From assembly GCA_905182385.1 (NCBI GenBank), contig CAJJBS010000004.1, positions 1 to 28,175 of the forward strand: a stretch of DNA of 28,175 nt, written 5' to 3'. This DNA comes from Fidelibacterota bacterium TCS55 (GTDB lineage: Bacteria; Fidelibacterota; Marinisomatia; Marinisomatales; TCS55). Each line of letters opens with the position of its first letter. The stretch's first letter is position 1. The position numbers and the translations under genes are program-made. The notes beneath the pieces are model-generated. The model made no database searches. It saw only the letters and a program-made list of their open reading frames with translations, and was not told the DNA's origin. Below, one piece after another: positions 1-9,551 of this stretch.

Positions 1-240
1 AGTCATAAATCTATGCAAAAAAGTGTTGGTGCTGTAGTTGTTATTGCATTTATAGGCTTGCTAGGATATATGATTTTAAGTACGCCTTGGTTGGTTTTAC
101 CAAATACTGAGCCGTCAGATACTACAAGTGCCATTGGTAGATTGTTGTTAATGGATTATCTTTTACCGTTTGAAGCTGTGTCTCTACTATTATTAGGAGC
201 TTTAATTGGCGCTACAACTCTATCCAGGAAAGATAGTTGA
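1..240 (+). CDS. nuoJ: NADH-quinone oxidoreductase subunit J, C-terminal part
   Basis: This is the 3' end of a gene that begins before the window; the frame is open from base 1. NuoJ is a membrane subunit of respiratory complex I, next to NuoK in the proton-pumping arm. The visible 79 residues contain one hydrophobic helix (VVVIAFIGLLGYMIL), a polar loop, and the family's typical last helix with the LLPFEAVSLLLLGALIGA pattern. The ATG at base 13 is internal and not the real start. The stop overlaps the nuoK start by one base (TGATG), which suggests translational coupling. Identity rests on the last-helix pattern and on the genes that follow (nuoK, L, M, N in standard order). Confidence 0.9.
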   Translation, partial: SHKSMQKSVGAVVVIAFIGLLGYMILSTPWLVLPNTEPSDTTSAIGRLLLMDYLLPFEAVSLLLLGALIGATTLSRKDS

Positions 241-545
241 TGGATAGTTTAACAAACTATTTACTAGTTAGTTCAATCTTATTCTCCTTAGGGCTTTATG
301 GGGTAGTTACTCGTAGAAATGGTGTAGCTGTTTTAATGAGTATTGAGCTTATTTTAAATGCAGCTAATATAAATTTTTTAGCATTTGCTCGTTTTGGTGG
401 TATGAATATGACAGGTCATATTTTTGCTTTATTTGTTATTGTTCTGGCAGCTGCTGAAGCAGCTGTTGCTCTAGCTATCATTATAAATATATTTAATAAT
501 TTTGATACAATTAATATTGATGATGTAAGTGAGTTAAAGCAATGA
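240..545 (+). CDS. nuoK: NADH-quinone oxidoreductase subunit K
   Basis: A small membrane subunit of complex I, related to MnhC/MrpC, with three transmembrane helices. It is 101 residues long, the usual size. The two membrane glutamates known to matter for proton transfer are present: Glu36 in MSIELILNAANI and Glu73 in LAAAEAAVALAI. I chose the ATG at 240 over the TTG one codon upstream because AGGAAAG at 227-233 lies at good distance. The stop overlaps nuoL by four bases (ATGA). It sits between nuoJ and nuoL as in nearly all nuo operons. Confidence 0.96.
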   Translation: MDSLTNYLLVSSILFSLGLYGVVTRRNGVAVLMSIELILNAANINFLAFARFGGMNMTGHIFALFVIVLAAAEAAVALAIIINIFNNFDTINIDDVSELKQ

Positions 546-2596
546 TCTCTGGTAATATTATTACTGATTTTAGTTTGCTAATTCTGTTCTTACCTCTTAT
601 TGCTTTTATTATAAATATTATTTTTGGTAAACGTTTACCGAGGCAAGGTGATTGGGTATCTATTGGTGCAATATTAATTACATTAATTCTTTCGTTATCC
701 TTATTAATGAATATGCTTATGAATTGGGACTCTGATTTCTCGCATGAAGTAGTAATCTCATGGATAGATTTAGGTGCTTTTAAGGTAAATCTTGGTTTTT
801 GGGTAGACAATATAACTGTTGTTATGTTAGTCGTTGTATCCTTGATTTCTAGTATGACTCATATTTTCTCTTTGGAGTATATGAAAGGTGATATTCGATA
901 TAATAGATATTATGCATATTTAGGCTTATTTACATTTTCAATGAATGGTATTGTTTTGGCAAATAATGTTATGTCTTTATACATTTTTTGGGAATTAGTA
1001 GGCGTTAGTTCTTATTTACTTATAGGTCATTGGTTTGAAAAGCATTCAGCTGCAGATGCAAGTAAAAAAGCTTTTTTAACAAATAGAGTTGGAGATATTG
1101 GATTTTTCATTGGCATTATGATTATGTTTACTGCTATTGGATCATTCAACTTTCAAGATCTTTTTAAAGGAGTCTCCGAAGGATTAGTTACTGGTTCGCT
1201 ACTCACTTTTGCTGGCTTAGGATTATTTATGGGAGCTGTTGGAAAATCTTCACAATTCCCATTACATATCTGGTTGCCAGATGCAATGGAAGGCCCTACG
1301 CCAGTATCTGCATTGATGCATGCTGCAACAATGGTAGCAGCAGGTGTTTACCTAACCGTTAGGCTTTTCCCTTTATTCTCCCCAGAAGCTTTAACTATTA
1401 TTGCATACGTCGGTGGATTTACAGCTTTATTTGCTGCAACAATTGCAATTACTCAAAATGATATTAAAAAAGTTTTAGCCTATTCAACAGTTAGTCAGCT
1501 AGGCTATATGATCTTGGCGGTTGGTGTAGGTAATTATGTTGCAGCATTTTTTCATTTATTGACCCATGCTATGTTTAAAGCATGTTTATTCTATGGATCT
1601 GGTTCAGTTATTCACTCAATGCATCATTCACTCCATGAACTAAAAGATCATGATACCGATCCTCAAGACATGAGAAACATGGGTGGATTTAAATCCAAAA
1701 TGCCAATAACTCATTGGACAATGTTAATTGCAACTCTTGCTATTTCTGGCGTACCTTTATTTTCAGGGTTTTTATCTAAAGATGCTATATTAGCTGGAAC
1801 CTTAGCTTTTGCTCAAAACTACCCTCAGCATTTTTTATTACCTATTTTTGGTTTTGGTGCTGCAGCGATTACCGCATTTTATATGTTTCGACTTATTTTT
1901 ATGACATTTTATGGTAAGCCAAAAATAGAAAAAGTTTTTAAGGGCATTCATGAGTCTCCTAAAGCAATGACTTTCCCACTTGTATTATTAGCGGGATTAA
2001 GTTTTTTTATTTTTTACACATTGCCATATTTTAATCCGTTTTCAGACCATGGGTGGTTTACGGAACTAATAAAAGCAAGGAACTCTGCAGTTCCTGGGAA
2101 TCCTTCTGCAGAAGAAATCTACCAAGGTGTTCACCATGCACATTACACTGCAATGGCATTGTCTCTTTTAGTTGCTGCTTTAGGAATAGGGTTATCCTAT
2201 CTAATGTATATTAAAGAAAAATTTTCTGCGGAAGCCTGGGCAAAAAAAATGGGCTTCTTGTACAAATTATCATTGAATAAATATTTCTTTGATGAAAATT
2301 ACAATCGATTCTTGTATCAACCATTTTTGAAGCTTTCCCGTTTAGTAGCATATATAGACTGGGATTTATATGATAAATATTTCATTAATGGCTTTGGTCA
2401 CGTTACAAAGTTTTTATCTAAAATTACGGGTCGTATAGATTATGAAGGCTTAGATCAAACTTTAGTTGATGGTGTAGGGCGCACTACACAAGTATTTGGA
2501 GAGAAACTTAAACAAGTACAAACGGGTCGCTTGCAAAATTATATGCTATTTGCATTAATCGGTGTCATTTTAATCCTGGTTTTCCAGGCAGCATAA
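542..2596 (+). CDS. nuoL: NADH-quinone oxidoreductase subunit L
   Basis: The distal antiporter-like proton-pumping subunit of complex I. It is 684 residues long, within the family range, and consists almost wholly of membrane helices. Key residues of the antiporter fold are visible: Glu151 in FWELVGVSSYLLIG, Lys235 in GAVGKSSQFPLHIWLP, and the conserved GPTPVSALMHAATMV stretch (about 251-265) with its histidine. The C-terminal part from about residue 590 contains the long amphipathic, charged segment typical of NuoL, followed by a last hydrophobic helix. The start overlaps the nuoK stop by four bases. No oddities were seen. Confidence 0.97.
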   Translation: MISGNIITDFSLLILFLPLIAFIINIIFGKRLPRQGDWVSIGAILITLILSLSLLMNMLMNWDSDFSHEVVISWIDLGAFKVNLGFWVDNITVVMLVVVSLISSMTHIFSLEYMKGDIRYNRYYAYLGLFTFSMNGIVLANNVMSLYIFWELVGVSSYLLIGHWFEKHSAADASKKAFLTNRVGDIGFFIGIMIMFTAIGSFNFQDLFKGVSEGLVTGSLLTFAGLGLFMGAVGKSSQFPLHIWLPDAMEGPTPVSALMHAATMVAAGVYLTVRLFPLFSPEALTIIAYVGGFTALFAATIAITQNDIKKVLAYSTVSQLGYMILAVGVGNYVAAFFHLLTHAMFKACLFYGSGSVIHSMHHSLHELKDHDTDPQDMRNMGGFKSKMPITHWTMLIATLAISGVPLFSGFLSKDAILAGTLAFAQNYPQHFLLPIFGFGAAAITAFYMFRLIFMTFYGKPKIEKVFKGIHESPKAMTFPLVLLAGLSFFIFYTLPYFNPFSDHGWFTELIKARNSAVPGNPSAEEIYQGVHHAHYTAMALSLLVAALGIGLSYLMYIKEKFSAEAWAKKMGFLYKLSLNKYFFDENYNRFLYQPFLKLSRLVAYIDWDLYDKYFINGFGHVTKFLSKITGRIDYEGLDQTLVDGVGRTTQVFGEKLKQVQTGRLQNYMLFALIGVILILVFQAA

Positions 2597-2617
2597 AGAT
2601 TTCATAAAGGGCTAAGT

Positions 2618-4165
2618 ATGAATCATTTACTCAGTTGGATCATTTGGCTTCCCATTCTTGGAATGGTTTCAATTGCATTTGTTCCCAGAGATAAATCAGA
2701 AGTAATCAAGAAGATTGCGGCTGTATTCTCTGGGTTGCAACTGCTCTTGGCTATTTACCTTTGGCGTATTTTTGATGCGAGCAATGGAACATTCCAGTTT
2801 ATGGAAAGGGCTGAATGGATTCCTTCATTTAATATTACTTACATCTTAGGTGTAGACGGATTAAGTCTTCCTATGGTATTCTTAATGGCTTTGATTGGTT
2901 TCATTGGCGTATTTGTCAGTTGGAACATTGATAAAGCTGTAAAGGGTTATTTTTCACTTTTCTTACTATTGAATACAGGAGTAATGGGTGTTTTCTTATC
3001 TCTAGACTTCTTTTTATTCTATATTTTTTGGGAAGTGATGCTTTTACCTATGTACTTCCTTATAGGAATTTGGGGTGGTCCTCAACGTGAATATGCAGCA
3101 ATTAAATTCTTTTTATATACGTTATTTGGTTCTGTTCTTATGCTTATCGCAATTTTAGCTCTATACTTTACTTGTGGTAATACATTTGACATGTTAGTCT
3201 TAATAGATACAGCCCCTACTGCTTTAAATGGGATGCTATGGTGGGGAATGAGTGCAATTAAAGTTATTTGGGTATTATTGTTTATCGGGTTTGCGATCAA
3301 AGTACCTGTTTTTCCATTCCATACCTGGTTGCCTTTAGCCCATGTAGAAGCACCGACAGCTATATCAGTAATTCTTGCAGGGGTCTTATTAAAATTAGGC
3401 GTTTACGGAATTCTACGAGTTAATTACAATATGCTACCTGATGGTGTATTTTGGTTTGCTGGAGCACTAGCAGTACTTGGATTAATAAATGTGATTTGGG
3501 GCGCAATGTGTGCACTTGCCCAAACGGATTTAAAAAAATTAGTTGCTTATTCATCTGTTAATCATATGGGTTATACATTAATAGGTATGGCTGCAGTTAT
3601 TGCAGCTTCAGAAATGAATGGAGAAAACCTCATAAGTGCCCAGGCAGGCCTTGGAGGAGCCGTCTTTCAAATGTTTAATCATGGGACAATATCAGCAATG
3701 CTTTTTATATTAGTAGGTGTTATATATGATAGAGCTCACCATAGAGATATAGAAGGTTTTGGTGGTTTAGCATCTCAAATGCCAATTTATACTGCTTTTG
3801 TTGCAATTGCATTTTTTGCAGGCCTTGGTCTACCAGGTTTTAGCGGTTTTATAAGTGAAGCGATGATATTTATTGGTGCCTTTCCTATTTTTAAAACAGT
3901 GGTCATCATTTCAACTCTAGGTATACTTTTAAATGCAGCCTATTTCTTATGGGCTTTCCAAAGAATGTTCTTTGGCCCAGCTAATGAAAAATATAATGAT
4001 ATTCCAGAAATAAATAAGCGAGAGTTATTTACGGTTATTCCTTTAGCTGTAATAACGTTGGTTTTGGGTGTTTATCCTCGTCCATTTTTGGATTTAATAG
4101 CTGCTACTTTAAATGTGCTTATTGAATCGGTTGTGTCCTATGGTGGACTCGCCGCAGCTATGTAG
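2618..4165 (+). CDS. nuoM: NADH-quinone oxidoreductase subunit M
   Basis: The middle antiporter-like proton-pumping subunit of complex I, 515 residues and fully membrane-embedded. Conserved motifs include FWEVMLLPMYFLIGIWGG (Glu139 is the essential membrane glutamate), FAIKVPVFPFHTWLPLAHVE with the pump lysine, and APTAISVILAGVLLKLG. A purine-rich AAAGGG about nine bases before the ATG serves as ribosome site. There is a 21-base gap after nuoL and eight bases before nuoN, so this is one transcription unit. Confidence 0.97.
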   Translation: MNHLLSWIIWLPILGMVSIAFVPRDKSEVIKKIAAVFSGLQLLLAIYLWRIFDASNGTFQFMERAEWIPSFNITYILGVDGLSLPMVFLMALIGFIGVFVSWNIDKAVKGYFSLFLLLNTGVMGVFLSLDFFLFYIFWEVMLLPMYFLIGIWGGPQREYAAIKFFLYTLFGSVLMLIAILALYFTCGNTFDMLVLIDTAPTALNGMLWWGMSAIKVIWVLLFIGFAIKVPVFPFHTWLPLAHVEAPTAISVILAGVLLKLGVYGILRVNYNMLPDGVFWFAGALAVLGLINVIWGAMCALAQTDLKKLVAYSSVNHMGYTLIGMAAVIAASEMNGENLISAQAGLGGAVFQMFNHGTISAMLFILVGVIYDRAHHRDIEGFGGLASQMPIYTAFVAIAFFAGLGLPGFSGFISEAMIFIGAFPIFKTVVIISTLGILLNAAYFLWAFQRMFFGPANEKYNDIPEINKRELFTVIPLAVITLVLGVYPRPFLDLIAATLNVLIESVVSYGGLAAAM

Positions 4166-4173
4166 GGAGTATT

Positions 4174-5664
4174 ATGAGCAATCTAAATAGCTTAGCTCAT
4201 TTTTGGCCGGAACTAATTTTAACGGTTACAGTGCTTATTGCAATAATCGCTGATTTATTTTACCGTAGAGAAGACTCTTATAAAGTTGCATGGTGGATAT
4301 TAGGTGGTTTGGCTTTAACCTTATTTTCCATCCGCATTGGGGGAAGTTTAATTTCAAGCTTGTTTATGGGGACGATTGCGATTGACCCATTCTCTGAATT
4401 TTTTAAGGTCTTAATTTTGCTTTCAACTACTTTAGTTATTTTGATGAGCTTTAATTCAAAAGAGCTTAAAGATTACAGAGTAGGAGAATATTTTTCAATC
4501 TTAGGCATTATGGCTTTTGGATTATTTTTGATGGTATCAGCCATCGATATCCTAATGCTTTATATTGCTATTGAAATAGTCTCAATTATGTCATTTTTTT
4601 TAGCAGGCTATTTAAAGAAAAAACCTGAGAGTAATGAAGCCTCACTTAAATATGTGATTTATGGCGCATTTTCTTCCGGTATTATGTTATATGGTTTAAG
4701 TATTTTATTTGGCCTGACTGGCACAACTAAGTTTTTTGAAATGCAAACTGCTATAGCAAGTTTAGGCTCAGACAGTAGTTTAGCCTTGTTGCTAGCGGTA
4801 GTATTTATTTTGGTTGGCTTTGGTTATAAAATTTCAGCTGTACCTTTTCATTTTTGGACTCCCGATGTTTATGAAGGTTCGCCTACAACTATAACAGCAT
4901 ATCTATCTGTTGCGCCAAAAGCTGCGGGCTTTGCTATGCTTATACGTTTTTTTAATCAGGTGCTTGGTGATGGGTCTGCTATGACTTCTTCAACCTGGCT
5001 TGCCTTAAATGGTATTCCATGGCCTCAATTAATTGCAGTACTTGCTGCAGCTACGATGACAGTTGGAAATCTTGTTGCTATACAGCAAAAGAGTGTAAAA
5101 CGTATGTTGGCTTACTCAAGCATTGCTCATGCTGGTTATATGATGATGGCACTGCCTCTAATGTCCGAATCAGGTATTTATAGTATCATGATGTACCTTA
5201 CTATGTATTTATTTATGAACCTTGGTGCTTTTTATGTTGTAATCTATGTGGAAGGAACTTCTGGTGGGGAAAGTTTTGAAGATTTCAATGGCTTAGGTTG
5301 GAAAATGCCATTTGTTGGTGGTGTAATGACTCTTTTTATGGTAGCTCTTACAGGGCTACCTCCTACCGCTGGATTTATAGGAAAATTTTATATATTTGCA
5401 GCAGTTATTGAAGCTGGCTCTCAATATTATTGGCTTGCTTTCGTTGGCGTTCTAAATAGTGTGATTTCATTATATTATTATATTCGAGTTGTAAAGCATA
5501 TGTACTTAATAGGAGAGAGAAGTGAAACTGTTGAAATACCTTCTTCTAAGTTAGTAATTGCTCTATTACTATTTTTAGCCATACCAACTTTTGTTTTTGG
5601 TTGGTATTTTAGTCCAGTAGTTAATTGGATAAGTGAATCTTTAGTTATATTTAATGGAATGTAA
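4174..5664 (+). CDS. nuoN: NADH-quinone oxidoreductase subunit N
   Basis: The third antiporter-like subunit of complex I, 496 residues, the last nuo gene of the operon. Motifs include the IEIVSIMSFFLAGY helix (NuoN has its glutamate here), the SLKYVIYGAFSSGIMLYG stretch, and YKISAVPFHFWTPDVYEGSP with the conserved lysine and proton-channel residues. A good ribosome site (GGGAG) lies just before the ATG, overlapping the end of nuoM. Only 21 bases separate its stop from the nqrA start, and I see no terminator hairpin there, so the nuo transcript may run into nqr. Confidence 0.96.
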   Translation: MSNLNSLAHFWPELILTVTVLIAIIADLFYRREDSYKVAWWILGGLALTLFSIRIGGSLISSLFMGTIAIDPFSEFFKVLILLSTTLVILMSFNSKELKDYRVGEYFSILGIMAFGLFLMVSAIDILMLYIAIEIVSIMSFFLAGYLKKKPESNEASLKYVIYGAFSSGIMLYGLSILFGLTGTTKFFEMQTAIASLGSDSSLALLLAVVFILVGFGYKISAVPFHFWTPDVYEGSPTTITAYLSVAPKAAGFAMLIRFFNQVLGDGSAMTSSTWLALNGIPWPQLIAVLAAATMTVGNLVAIQQKSVKRMLAYSSIAHAGYMMMALPLMSESGIYSIMMYLTMYLFMNLGAFYVVIYVEGTSGGESFEDFNGLGWKMPFVGGVMTLFMVALTGLPPTAGFIGKFYIFAAVIEAGSQYYWLAFVGVLNSVISLYYYIRVVKHMYLIGERSETVEIPSSKLVIALLLFLAIPTFVFGWYFSPVVNWISESLVIFNGM

Positions 5665-5685
5665 TCTTTTGATCTAGGGTAATAA

Positions 5686-7038
5686 TTGTCTGATATAAAT
5701 ATTAAAAAAGGACATAATATTGGAATTGCAGGGGTTCCTTCAACTGATGTTATCCAAAGTTTTTCACCAAAGACTGTTTCTATTCAGCCAACAGAATTTA
5801 GAGGTGTTAAGCCTAAAATTCTGGTTAAAGAAGGTGACATTGTAAAAGTTGGATCAGCTTTATTTCAGAATAAATCTAACCCTGAAATAATGTGGCCATC
5901 TTTAGGTGCTGGTACTGTATCGAAAATTCAATATGGACCAAGAAGAGTAGTGGAAAATATTGTAATAGATTTAGCAGAAAAAGAAGAATTTGAAATTGCT
6001 AAGGCATATAGACCTGCAGAAATAGCAATTTTGGACAGAAATGAGGTCGTAGAATCTTTATTAAAAGGTAATCTTTTTCCATTTTTAAGGCAAAGACCTT
6101 ATAATAAAGTAGTAAATCATAAAGATGTGCCTAGAGATATCTTTATTTCTGGTTGGAACACGGCTCCATTATCTGTGGATTTAGATGTTGCTCTTCGTGG
6201 TAGACTATCGCCATTTCAAGCAGGTATTAATATATTGAAAATTTTAACCTCAGGTAACGTCCATTTATCATATAATAGAAATACTGTTTCAGATACTTTA
6301 TTAGAAGTTCAAAATGTAAACCATAACTTATTAAGCGGTCCTCATCCTTCTGGAAATGTAGGAATACAAATTCATCATATTGCACCATTATCAATTAATG
6401 ATATTGTTTGGACAATTAATGCTCAAGATGTAGTCAGGGTTGGAAATTATTTTTTAACTGGTAAGTTAGATCCTACTCTATTTACAACAATAGGTGGTCC
6501 AGGAATAAAAAGTCCAATTCATATTAAATCGCGTATGGGGGTACAGATTGAAACGTTAATTCGTGACAACTTAAATGATGGAAATCAACGAATTATATCT
6601 GGTGATGTTCTTACAGGTAAAAAGTCTGATAAAGACGGATTCTTGGGTTTTTATGATTCAACTATTTCAGTTTTACCTGAAGGTGGTGATAGAGAATTTT
6701 TAAGTATGTTGAAACCTGGTTCATCACAAACAAAATATAGTTTAACAAATGCATTTTTAGGTTTTAAAGAAAAACTCTTTAATTTTAATACATTGAAAAA
6801 TGGGAGTGAGCGTTATATGGTTCCCATCAGCTCTTGGGAAAATGTTTTACCTATGGATATACTTCCGAATTCTCTCTATCGAGCTATTTTAGTTGAAGAT
6901 ATTGAAGAAATGGAGCAATTAGGCATTATTGAATGTGATGAAGAAGATTTTGCATTATGCTCTTTTGCTTGCCCAAGTAAGATTGATTTAGGTTCCGCTA
7001 TTCGAAAAGGTTTAGATCTAATGGAGAAAGAAATTTAA
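5686..7038 (+). CDS. nqrA: Na+-translocating NADH:quinone reductase subunit A
   Basis: The peripheral cytoplasmic subunit of the Na+-pumping NADH:quinone reductase, implicated in quinone binding; it carries no known cofactor. It is 450 residues, as usual. The start looks like TTG with an AGGG ribosome site six bases upstream; the product then opens with the family's IKKGHNIGIAGVP (canonical IKKGLDLPIAG). Other family features are the early EGDIVKVG lipoyl-like segment and GNVGIQIHHIAP, near the canonical HPAGLVGTHIH position. The stop is followed directly by the nqrB ATG with no gap. No in-frame ATG near the N-terminus would keep the conserved opening, which supports the TTG start. Confidence 0.95.
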   Translation: MSDINIKKGHNIGIAGVPSTDVIQSFSPKTVSIQPTEFRGVKPKILVKEGDIVKVGSALFQNKSNPEIMWPSLGAGTVSKIQYGPRRVVENIVIDLAEKEEFEIAKAYRPAEIAILDRNEVVESLLKGNLFPFLRQRPYNKVVNHKDVPRDIFISGWNTAPLSVDLDVALRGRLSPFQAGINILKILTSGNVHLSYNRNTVSDTLLEVQNVNHNLLSGPHPSGNVGIQIHHIAPLSINDIVWTINAQDVVRVGNYFLTGKLDPTLFTTIGGPGIKSPIHIKSRMGVQIETLIRDNLNDGNQRIISGDVLTGKKSDKDGFLGFYDSTISVLPEGGDREFLSMLKPGSSQTKYSLTNAFLGFKEKLFNFNTLKNGSERYMVPISSWENVLPMDILPNSLYRAILVEDIEEMEQLGIIECDEEDFALCSFACPSKIDLGSAIRKGLDLMEKEI

Positions 7039-8214
7039 ATGTTCTCTTTCCTACTTAAAATTTTAGATAAGTATAGAGATAAATTTGAAAAAGATGGACC
7101 TTTAGAATCTTTATATCCTGTTTATGAAGCGACTGATACTATCCTTTTTAGTACAGATGAAGTTACTCAGTCGGGTCCACACATTAGAGATAGTATAGAT
7201 ACAAAGCGAGTAATGATTCTTGTCGTTATGTCACTTATACCGCTTTATATTTTTGGATCTATTAATATTGGATATCAAAATGCAATGGCTTCGATGATAG
7301 AAAGAACTGGCTTTGAAAATTTTTGGTTTGGACTAAATCAAATTTTACCAATTATAGCTGTAACTTTTGCTTCAGGAGCATTTTGGGAATTACTTTTTGC
7401 GATTGTTAGAAAACATCCAGTTAGTGAAGGTTTTTTAGTTACTTGTGCTCTAATACCTTTAACGATGCCACCAGCAATACCTCTTTGGCAAATTGTAATT
7501 GCGACTAGTTTTGGAATTGTTATTGGAAAAGAAATATTTGGCGGTGTTGGAATGAATATTTTCAATCCTGCACTAATGGCTAGAGTTTTTATATTTTTTA
7601 CTTATCCAACAAAAATTTCTGGAGATAAAGTATGGGTTGCTGGTCCCGATGGTTTTTCAGGAGCAACTGCATTGGCTGTTCCTGCGAGTGAATTAAATCA
7701 AAATGCAGTTACTTTATTAAATAATATTTCCCAATTTGATTTTTCTTGGTGGAATTTGTTTTGGGGTTGGGTGCCTGGATCAATTGGTGAAACAAATAAG
7801 TTTTTGATAATACTTGGCGCTCTCTTTCTTGCTTATATTAAAATAATAAATTGGAGAGTTATATTAGGTGCCATTATTGGTTTAGTCTCAACTGCTTTAT
7901 TAACAAATATTTTCTCTCCATTTTCAACAAATTCAATGCTTACAATACCTCCGCATTATCATTTAGTCATGGGTAGCTTCTTATTTGGTGCCGTATTTAT
8001 GGCAACTGAGCCTGTAACAGGATGTCATACTAATCAAGGCAGATGGGTCTATGGAATTTTATTTGGTTGTTTGACTGTTATAATTCGCACTATAAATCCT
8101 GCTTATCCTGAAGGCGTTATGCTTTCCATTTTATTTGTTAATGCATTTGCTGCATTAATTGACTGGTTTGTTATTCAGTCAAATATCAAAAGAAGAAAAG
8201 CTCGTTATGCATAA
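7039..8214 (+). CDS. nqrB: Na+-translocating NADH:quinone reductase subunit B
   Basis: The main membrane subunit of Na+-NQR, thought to form the sodium path, carrying riboflavin and a covalently bound FMN. It is 391 residues with about ten helices, related to RnfD. The FMN attachment motif SGAT is present at residues 207-210, so Thr210 is the expected acceptor (seen in DGFSGATALAVP). Other conserved parts are GKEIFGGVGMNIFNPALMARVF and FMATEPVTGCHTNQGRWVYG. The start abuts the nqrA stop exactly. ApbE, encoded downstream, is the family known to attach this FMN. Confidence 0.97.
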   Translation: MFSFLLKILDKYRDKFEKDGPLESLYPVYEATDTILFSTDEVTQSGPHIRDSIDTKRVMILVVMSLIPLYIFGSINIGYQNAMASMIERTGFENFWFGLNQILPIIAVTFASGAFWELLFAIVRKHPVSEGFLVTCALIPLTMPPAIPLWQIVIATSFGIVIGKEIFGGVGMNIFNPALMARVFIFFTYPTKISGDKVWVAGPDGFSGATALAVPASELNQNAVTLLNNISQFDFSWWNLFWGWVPGSIGETNKFLIILGALFLAYIKIINWRVILGAIIGLVSTALLTNIFSPFSTNSMLTIPPHYHLVMGSFLFGAVFMATEPVTGCHTNQGRWVYGILFGCLTVIIRTINPAYPEGVMLSILFVNAFAALIDWFVIQSNIKRRKARYA

Positions 8215-8923
8215 TAATCGATATACAATAATTTTTACAACATTAATTACGATGGTACTGGCCTTTGTATTATCATCTGTTTACTCTTCATTAGAAGAAA
8301 TCACAGAAGCTAATGTTCAAGCTGATATTAAGAAGAACATTTTAACTTCTTTAGGTTTTCAACCATCTGAGGAAATACCGTGGTCTAAAGAAAATGTTGA
8401 AGCAATATTTAATGAATCAGTTGAATCATTTGTAATAGATGATCTAGGAAATGTTATCCCTGATAAATTTCCTGAAGATATTGATCCAAAGCTTAATGCC
8501 AACTTTTTTCCTTTGTATAGAAAAGTTATTGATGGAACAATAGAAGGTTATGCAATTCCTATTTCTGGTAAAGGGCTGTGGGGAACAATGTATGGTTATT
8601 TTTCTATTGAGCCAGATGGAGCAACTGCAAAAGGTATAACATTTTATAAGCATATTGAAACACCCGGCTTAGGAGCTGAAGTAGATAAGCCATGGTTTCA
8701 ACAAAATTATGTAGGTAAGAAGTTCGTTGATGGAAGTGGTAATTTGATTGGTATTCAAGCAATTAAGGGAAAAGTTGATAATAGTTCTACTGAGTCTTAT
8801 CATCAAGTAGATGGTATCTCTGGAGCAACAATGACTTCTAAAGGCTTGAATAATTTTCTACTAAAAGATTTAAGAACTTATAATTCATACTTTGAGCAAG
8901 TTAGAAGAGAGAATAAAGGGTAA
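8207..8923 (+). CDS. nqrC: Na+-translocating NADH:quinone reductase subunit C
   Basis: An Na+-NQR subunit anchored by one N-terminal helix (about residues 7-27), with a soluble domain exposed to the periplasm that holds covalent FMN. I chose the ATG at 8207, giving 238 residues that open with MHNNRYTIIF, rather than the frame's earlier TTG at 8159, which would overlap nqrB by 56 bases and add 16 residues before the usual N-terminus. The chosen start overlaps nqrB by eight bases and has a purine-rich site upstream (AGAAGAAAAG). The FMN-binding motif DGISGATMTS is present; Thr208 is the expected acceptor. ETPGLGAEV is also conserved in the family. Confidence 0.95.
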   Translation: MHNNRYTIIFTTLITMVLAFVLSSVYSSLEEITEANVQADIKKNILTSLGFQPSEEIPWSKENVEAIFNESVESFVIDDLGNVIPDKFPEDIDPKLNANFFPLYRKVIDGTIEGYAIPISGKGLWGTMYGYFSIEPDGATAKGITFYKHIETPGLGAEVDKPWFQQNYVGKKFVDGSGNLIGIQAIKGKVDNSSTESYHQVDGISGATMTSKGLNNFLLKDLRTYNSYFEQVRRENKG

Positions 8924-9549
8924 TGCCGCTACTAAGTAAACAATCTAAGAATACTATTGTAGATCCACTGATGGCTAACAATCCAATTGGTTTACAAGTA
9001 CTAGGTATATGCTCAGCTCTCGCTGTAACTCTAAGAATTGATACAGCCGTGGTAATGACCTTAGCGGTGATTGCAGTATTGTGTATTTCAAACACAGTAA
9101 TCTCTATATTGCGAAGTATGATACCCGCAAAGGTGAGAATTATTGTTCAATTATCTATAATTGCATCGATGGTAATTTTAACAGATCTCATCTTACAAGC
9201 TTATATGTATGATATAAGCAAGGAGCTAACAGTTTTTGTATCACTAATAATTACAAATTGCATTATTATGGGTCGTGCAGAAGCATTTGCAATGCAAAAT
9301 GGACCATGGAAATCTTTTTTAGATGGTCTTGGTAATGGGATGGGGTATGGCTTAATCCTTATAGCTGTTGCGTTTTTTAGAGAACTTCTTGGTAGTGGAA
9401 CAATATATGGATTTCAAGTAATTCCTGATTCATTTTATGCTGCTGGTTACGAAAATATGGGTCTCATGACGCTTAGTCCGGGTGCATTTATAATACTTGG
9501 TTTAATAGTCTGGGCACAGCGAATAATCGGAAAAGTTGAACCGGAATAA
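8923..9549 (+). CDS. nqrD: Na+-translocating NADH:quinone reductase subunit D
   Basis: A six-helix membrane subunit, homologous to NqrE and RnfE/RnfA. With NqrE it forms an inverted pair around an intramembrane 2Fe-2S centre. The two cysteines expected to bind iron are visible: Cys30 (LQVLGICSALAV) and Cys113 (IITNCIIMGRAEAFA). It is 208 residues, normal for the family. The start overlaps the nqrC stop by one base (TAATG), with AAAGGG just before it. Confidence 0.96.
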   Translation: MPLLSKQSKNTIVDPLMANNPIGLQVLGICSALAVTLRIDTAVVMTLAVIAVLCISNTVISILRSMIPAKVRIIVQLSIIASMVILTDLILQAYMYDISKELTVFVSLIITNCIIMGRAEAFAMQNGPWKSFLDGLGNGMGYGLILIAVAFFRELLGSGTIYGFQVIPDSFYAAGYENMGLMTLSPGAFIILGLIVWAQRIIGKVEPE

Positions 9550-9551
9550 AG

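Noticed and set aside
511..810. Minus-strand open frame of 99 codons across the nuoK/nuoL joint
   Set aside because: Fully overlaps two confident complex I genes; AT-rich shadow with no family features.
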